Source: Prostheceraeus crozeri (taxonomy: Eukaryota; Platyhelminthes; Polycladida; Euryleptidae). From it: a stretch of DNA of 64,000 nucleotides. Position 1 is the first letter of the stretch, and each line of letters opens with the position of its first letter. The stretch covers positions 124,001-188,000 of the forward strand of contig CAJQUW010010485.1 of NCBI GenBank assembly GCA_907163375.1, read 5' to 3'. Both the position numbers and the translations under genes were made by a program. Shown piece after piece: positions 58,691 through 64,000 of this stretch. Below the pieces are notes generated by a model. That model made no database searches. It was not told where the DNA came from and was given only the letters and a program-made list of their open reading frames with translations.

Positions 58691-58959
58691 TAGTCGGTAT
58701 TGAGTTGCTTGAGTCGCCGTCTAAAGATCTCCCGAACGACATCACTCAAATTGAATGTACAAATTTGTGTAAATTTTCTAGGGAAATCTGATTTGTATTT
58801 AAGTTTGCAATGCGCGCTAAAATTTTCAATTACGTTTCCAAGTTGGTTTGAAGAATATCTTTGCATATTGAACCATATCGCATATTAACACAGATGGGCC
58901 AGGCTCAATTCGAGAATATTTAGATGATTTCTGTTCATTCTCAAAAGGGAATCCTGTCA

Positions 58960-59431
58960 AGGAATATGGTTGTGGTCACCCAGAGCCTAATAGAAGCCCA
59001 GTGGACATTCTTCTGCCAAATTGGAGTCTTGGTCGTCCAGCAGCAGTTGACCTGACTGCTATGCATCCGCTCAGCAACAACTCCGAATCAGGAACGAGCA
59101 CAACAAAAGGGTCACCTTCGCTGACTGCTGAAAAAGAAAACATGCCTCCAACGACCACAAATGTGAGGAACTTGGTTGGGCATGTATGCCGATGGCGGCT
59201 ATAGCCTACGGAACATGGGGAGAAGAAGCCTTAAACATACTCTCTCGGGTTGCTTTCAGACTTTCCACACAAGCCTCAGCGAACTTTTCTGAAGCACGGG
59301 AGGCCATCAAGAATAAAATGCCAATCGCTTTGATGCGCCACAATGCCCGAGCACCTTTATCTTTGAATGTAGCCGAGATTGGCAGGCATGAATTGGTTCT
59401 GGCTGGGGCACAGCGTTGCTTTGACTCTTGA
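58960..59431 (+). pseudogene. Retroelement-associated, nuclease-like C-terminal module, frameshifted
   Basis: One frame reads SPVDILLPNWSLGRPAAVDL and TAMHPLSNN. After a shift near 59195 the other reads AIAYGTWGEEALNILSRVAF, RLSTQASANFSEAREAIKN and ALMRHNARAPLSL. The layout (RPxDxLxxxWxxGRPAAxDxTxxxPL, then ETYGxWGxEA...SRLA...L..xxARAxL) is one I associate with multicopy ORFs of echinoderms, cnidarians and sponges. The first part resembles a PD-(D/E)XK core. Function is inferred. Confidence 0.55.
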
Positions 59432-59706
59432 TTTCTTTTGGTTGTCTTTTATATTTTCTGTATCACATAGTTTTGGATACAGCATTTGTAATATCAGGAT
59501 TTATGTCTAAAAAGATGCAATGTATTTTTTAAGAAATTAGCTGTTTGTATTTGATTATATTTTAAAATATCTGAATCCTGTCATTCATGAGATAGATTTT
59601 CGATGCAGCAGGTTACACATATCTGATGATAGTAAATATGGATTTACTTTAATTGCAAACATTATAGAAATATCGAGAGTATGAAATTAAGTCATTTCAC
59701 ACTAAA

Positions 59707-59927
59707 GCGGGTTAACTCGGTATTCATGAAAAATGGAAGGGAAAAATATATCTGTCAGAGAATAAGTGTTACGAGTTTACTCGGGCTCAATTTCTGAAGG
59801 ACAACTGCTGAATGAGGTGTCTGTCCTACCGATACGACTTACCTCGGAGTCAGTGTCTTAACATACTCCTTTGTCACTGTCACCAGTCAACTATTGATAA
59901 TGCTCGATACGAGTTAACTCGGGCTCA
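59707..59927. repeat. Four-copy short motif array around CGAGTTAACTCG
   Basis: GCGGGTTAACTCGG (59707), ACGAGTTTACTCGGGCTCA (59771), ACGACTTACCTCGGAGTCA (59834) and ACGAGTTAACTCGGGCTCA (59909) are spaced about 63-75 bp. The core CGAGTTAACTCG is a perfect palindrome in the last copy. Confidence 0.75.
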
Positions 59928-60373
59928 GCCGATAATAAAGAATTATTGAATCCGATTCTTGCATTGGATAACAAACCTCTTCAGCGTTGCATAATTCTAT
60001 CATGAAAGTACAAGACAACTTGGTGTGATCTAGATTTATCTATATTTATCATTTGCTAATTTAGTACTCACTGTTAAGTCCATGCCTTAGCATACTGCCT
60101 CGCACATTCATAATTACCGGTAAGTTATTCTTCGATGAAGACAGCTGTTCTATCCTTTAGGATGTCCGCTTGTGCCTACCTACCAACGAAACTTGGTTTA
60201 TTTTCCAGACACCGAGGTTGTATCTTTTGTGAGAAGCCGATACATTTTTACAACATGTGAGATCGATAAAGACACTCTAAGCCCATAAGGGGAGGGAAGA
60301 AATTAAACAATCTATCGAGGTTCGTAGGTTGGATGGCCATTCGTGTCGGTTGGATGGCAAGTACGTGTCCATT
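59928..60373. other. No gene recognised
   Basis: Non-coding, with no convincing exon on either strand. A GTAAGT at 60118 follows no credible reading frame. Confidence 0.4.
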
Positions 60374-60825
60374 CACTAGATGACATGCCACGCTCAATTA
60401 CGCGTAATTCACGCGTAAACTACGCGTAATTATACATGACCCTAAACATCCATGGCTATGCGTGACATTGCTGCAATATCTGTCGGCAGTCCTGTTATAG
60501 ACTTTGCGTCTCATGTGTCTGCATGTACCAGAGGCTGAACAACGTGATGGACCTCAATTTCATGCTCACGATAGACAGAACATGCTTGGCGGTTCATCCG
60601 TGGTTCAAGCGGCAGAGCAGACAACCGTAGACGACGCGCAAACTATAAGCGCTCGCCCGCGCGTATTCATAAACATTTACCATGTTTTAACAGCATCAGA
60701 TCAAGTGATTTCTGACTCTTAGTGCAGTGCGTATGTACGCGCGTAGAAGAATGGAATGTCTTTAACCACGGATGTTTGGATGTTCCGTAACTATGCGTGA
60801 ATTACGCGTGGCATGTCACCTAGTG
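60374..60825. mobile_element. Short element with CACTA termini
   Basis: The ends CACTAGATGACATGCCACGC and (reverse complement) CACTAGGTGACATGCCACGC are inverted repeats of about 35 bp. ACGCGTAATT and its variants recur in the arms. Flanks ATT and TTT give at best a 2-3 bp duplication. The 452-bp interior is non-coding. CACTA ends suggest an EnSpm-type derivative. Confidence 0.8.
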
Positions 60826-61632
60826 TTTCCGCGCTGGAGATTGATGCTTGAGACGCTGCCTCTGTCGTTGCATCGCGTCGTTGGGCTGGTCTGCAGACCT
60901 CAATGAAGCGGACGAAGGAGGCTAGCGGCACGCATGCCTCTTCGCTCTAGCCACTTATATCCTCAACCGCATGAGGTATAAAAGTGGTACCCCATGTGCT
61001 GTACACTTATCCTCCTTAGGCTGAATACAAGAATGGGTTATTCTTCCTCGATGATAAGGAATCAAGTCGATTGCCAACTAGGATCCCATCCAAATGCTAT
61101 GCGTGAATGGATAGGTCGGGTACCTCTGCACGAATGCAGTTGATCATTGGCTGGATTGCCAATGAAATGGAAGAGACCCCAGAGGATCACGCTGTTAGAC
61201 CCAAGCTTTCCTGTTGATGTGGCACTTCCTATCGCGGAATAGTCTAGGAAAGTAAGCACTAGACCGATGGCAGAACTCGTTGAAGATTTTTTGGCTCGCA
61301 CTTTTTGAACGACTTTTGATGGACAAGGAAATATAGTTAAATGCGTCAACGAATCAATGGATATGGTCCATCGATCTTCCTGCTTTGTTTATAGGCTGGC
61401 TAGGGCGTGCATAATACCTTCGTACCCTGACGCTACGGCGACGCTAAGTCGGAAGGATAAAGGGCGGGTCGGGCTGGACGGCGCACATCGCGGCCAGGTG
61501 GCGCCACACTTCTCCTACTGACATCAAAGTTACACTCCCACGGCGTCTGGTCGTGATAATTATCTCGTGTGATAATGAATAAAATGCATATTATATATAC
61601 ATAAGTACTCGAAAAATCTTTGATCTACTCAC
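60826..61632. other. No gene; local GC-rich block
   Basis: 61425-61545 is clearly richer in G+C than its surroundings (GGACGGCGCACATCGCGGCC near 61476). The 95-codon minus frame at 61062-61349 has no family likeness. By position this is intron of the predicted membrane-protein gene. Confidence 0.4.
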
Positions 61633-61746
61633 CGCCGATTCCGTCGTTGTTTTTTCTGCTGCTGTTGTGGACCACCAACTGTCATAAGTCGTTGTTGAAT
61701 CGCGACGCTTAGTTGTGGTTAGGGATGTTGTAGAACTTTTCCATAT
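61633..61746 (-). CDS. Exon of Ser/Thr-rich extracellular stalk (predicted)
   Basis: Minus strand: an acceptor TTTCAG precedes 114 bases and a GTGAGT donor. Only phase 0 is open, reading IWKSSTTSLTTTKRRDSTTT then YDSWWSTTAAEKTTTESA. The density of Ser and Thr suggests a mucin-like, O-glycosylated stalk. Its length divisible by three and phase 0 at both ends make it a symmetric exon that could be skipped or duplicated. It would lie between 63258-63338 and the membrane exon at 53532-53644. Confidence 0.6.
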
Positions 61747-62031
61747 CTGAAACCGTTAAAAAATACGTGCTGTGCAATCGTTTCCTGGATCATTCATTTG
61801 CATTGGAAAAAATACGTTACTCAAAGTATTCATTATTTTTGAGACCGCTCTTCAAATGACTTTCATCAACAATTTCAAAATTTGCGCTGTACACTGCGTA
61901 TCTTAAGCTGTTCAAGTGTCTTATAAAAAATGCCAAAGTATTGTCCGAATTATACTAGAATGAAATTAGGAGAGAGAATTAGAATATAAGCCTCATTTCA
62001 TTATGATATTGTTCTAAGAATTTATTATGTA

Positions 62032-63031
62032 CACTGTAAATCGCTCAATACCAATCACATACGAAGGATGCATACCAAAATATTTTTTTGGTATATATCT
62101 GTATTCTCTTGGTATATATTTGTATGCCGTTCGTATGTTATTTCAAATGTGGTATGCTTTACATACTAAAGCCATACCAGCACAATGTTAAAAGAAAGCA
62201 TCAATCATTTCCAAAGTATGTTGATTTAAGGCCTTTTGTCAATAAAGATCACACCAATGTTACTACTGTTTTGTAAGTAGTGAGATAATGACATTCAAGC
62301 GTCATACTTTCAATAATGAATTTGATTTTAATACACGTAATTCTAAGGCATTTCATGAATAATCAATAAGTATTCAACCATCAGCACTTATGCATTATGT
62401 ACTTTTCAAAATAAGCATATTATCAATCCGAAATAAAAACACATTATCATTCATGAACGCAAAAATAGTTATGTTGAGATATATAAGTCAACATGATTTC
62501 ATGAAGGATATTGTTAATATGAGTTGATGTTTTTTACAGCTTGGTCCATAAAGTAGAACTAACGAAACGTCCTGTTACAGTTGCTAGACAAGTAGCAACG
62601 ACGACAACCGCGTGGAGCATAAAATTCACAATAAATCTAATCTGTTTAAATACCACTCTATCAAACAAAAAATATTCACGACTGGTATTACAGAAGAAAG
62701 TTATTGGACAGTAATATGTTATACTTATAATTTTTTGCCATGTGACTTAAAGCTGATCATACTAAACACATACGAATGAAGAACAATTTTCATCGGGTCT
62801 CGTATATAAAACATACCAACAACTCGTATTTCAGTGTAAAACAGCCAATCACAGATAGAATAGTTCGCATCGATTCATACCAATTACATACGAAAGTAAG
62901 TGAGATGTGGTATGAAAAACATACCAGATCTCTGTAAACATACGAGAATCTGGTATCAGATGTTAGTTTCAAATTGCATGTGATTTTGGTATATGTTTGT
63001 ATGTAATTTTCGTATCCAGCGATTTACAGTG
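62032..63031. mobile_element. 1000-bp TA-flanked TIR element with repeated GGTATG words
   Basis: The ends CACTGTAAATCGCTCAATAC and (reverse complement) CACTGTAAATCGCTGGATAC are flanked by TA (62030-62031 and 63032-63033). The arms of about 150 bp contain many copies of CATACCA/TGGTATG and CATACGAA, a pattern of subterminal transposase-binding repeats. No transposase. It lies in the intron between the two stalk exons. Confidence 0.88.
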
Positions 63032-63257
63032 TACATGGATATCGTTCACATCACAAGCATAATCACAGCACAACGAAACATATGCGCCAAAACAAATCAT
63101 TTAGTTATTTGGTCGTTAAGACCAAGCAAAAAGTTTGTACATTGCACATAATAATTATCTTTAATGAGAACGTCATTTACTTAGAGATTCTTTTTACTGA
63201 CGCATTAAATGATATTGCGAACTTGATAAGGTCTTGTAGCATCTTGAAAATACTTAC

Positions 63258-63338
63258 AACTGGCGATTCACTTGTAGTCGAAGATTGCCCCAATGGAGGA
63301 TCCACTACAGGTGTAATAATTTGATGGGGTTGTTGTTT
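63258..63338 (-). CDS. Exon of Ser/Thr/Pro-rich extracellular stalk (predicted)
   Basis: Minus strand: an acceptor AAACTTCAG, 81 bases and a GTAAGTA donor. Only phase 0 is open, giving KQQPHQIITPVVDPPLGQ then SSTTSESPV. Its composition and phase match the next exon (61633-61746). No upstream exon with a signal peptide was found before the window ends, so the gene probably extends past 64000. Confidence 0.58.
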
Positions 63339-63596
63339 CTGAAGTTTGAAGACACTGATAAAGTGACATTATGATCAGCATATCGCTCTGATATTCGCTG
63401 CAGGGTCGAATGCTATCCCCTGTATGTTCCCTTAGACTTGCAAATGAACTTGAATTTTTAAGCACCAGGGCTCGATAAGACAAGACTCGACCATACCAGG
63501 ATCCAGTTCATTTAAGAATGCTCAGGGTAAAGTTGGCCCCACATTAGCCCGTCGGCGTGTAATTCATACCTTTGTGATTCATGATATACCGTACCT

Positions 63597-63655
63597 TATA
63601 TATATACGTATATATATATATATATATATATATACGTATATATATATATACGTAC
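63597..63655. repeat. (TA)n microsatellite with ACGT interruptions
   Basis: Alternating TA with three TACGTA interruptions between two ACCTTATATA flanks. Confidence 0.95.
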
Positions 63656-64000
63656 CTTATATACGCATAGACACATTCATGTTTTGATTTTTCTAATTGC
63701 ATAGTATTTGAATCCTCATCTTGATGAATTTAAGCTAGAATTGACGTTCTTATATAAGTCGATGTTCGATGTTCTGTTATGACCGGCATGAGATACATGC
63801 ATGGCAGTCAATTTTCTGAAGATGGGGTGCGATGCGCTTTGAAAGCGCTTCGGCATTGAAATTATTTAATCTGACATCAAAGGTTTTGGTCGCCTCTGAT
63901 ATCAACATATGACAGGCTAGTAAGAAAGATGATTATCATTTTGAAACAATAAAAATGGTCTGCAATATGTTTTGCTATGATTGAAAGGTAGGAGAATCGA
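63656..64000. other. No gene recognised
   Basis: Non-coding; one short palindrome AAGCGCTT inside TTTGAAAGCGCTTCGG near 63838-63853. Confidence 0.4.

Noticed and set aside
59840..59950. Minus-strand exon with GTAAGT at 59840
   Set aside because: The frames upstream are full of stops, and the apparent donor is one copy of the CGAGTTAACTCG motif array.
61062..61349. 95-codon minus-strand gene
   Set aside because: No domain, no conserved motif, and it lies in predicted intron; likely chance frame in a GC-richer stretch.
1..64000. CRISPR array, operons, prophage or other bacterial features
   Set aside because: The window has eukaryotic splice signals, animal transposons and no bacterial gene organisation; no regular direct-repeat/spacer array was seen.

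Overview
The window is AT-rich animal DNA, most likely from an invertebrate. Nothing in it is prokaryotic. It has spliced, widely separated exons, a single-exon seven-transmembrane receptor of protostome style, microsatellites and a dense load of animal transposons: piggyBac, Tc1/mariner including the DD41D type, hAT, Penelope-like elements, several LINE clades and a Crypton-type recombinase. The species cannot be named from the sequence; a lophotrochozoan or other non-vertebrate is a guess.

Three loci look like host or intact genes. (1) 14725-15867, minus strand: a complete 380-residue rhodopsin-class GPCR with no intron. (2) 6727-7977, plus strand: an uninterrupted 416-residue Crypton-type tyrosine recombinase (DUF3504-like) that lacks two of the usual catalytic histidines. 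(3) Three phase-compatible exons on the minus strand (63258-63338, 61633-61746, 53532-53644) that together would encode a Ser/Thr-rich stalk followed by one transmembrane helix. Its introns are full of transposons, and its 5' and 3' ends are not resolved.

Layout. 20-4496: a decayed piggyBac element flanked by TTAA, carrying a DD41D mariner (2494-4365), which itself carries a foldback. 4817-6218: a dead Tc1. 6234-6330: a hairpin. 6727-7977: the recombinase, followed by AT and GATA microsatellites. 9390-9608 and 17943-18716: Penelope-like remnants. 10104-11100: a TIR element with a 7-bp target duplication. 18722-20469: six copies of a short GTAACG/CGTTAC palindrome around a broken transposon gene. 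22587-23494: a small Tc1 derivative whose long TIRs contain transposase sequence. 24700-26862: a second, intron-bearing piggyBac pseudogene. 27200-27748: a short hAT.

29397-35725 is a LINE interrupted first by a nearly intact second LINE (29525-33344) and then by a hAT (33832-35504); removing both restores its reading frame. Next come a foldback hit by copy 1 of a new approximately 840-bp TIR family (36038-36880), more TIR elements, a hAT (38229-40704), and a Penelope-like element (43864-44440) inside large inverted arms that were in turn hit by a Tc1 (41582-43073) and copy 2 of the new family (44566-45401). From 46 to 52.5 kb lies a patchwork of diverged dispersed repeats plus a CR1/L2-like LINE fragment. 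From 53.5 kb to the end are the exons of the membrane-protein gene. They are separated by a LINE (54335-58440) that holds copy 3 of the new family and a second DD41D mariner, a nuclease-like retroelement fragment, a CACTA-ended element and a 1-kb TA-flanked element.

All calls come from reading the sequence. No database search was run.
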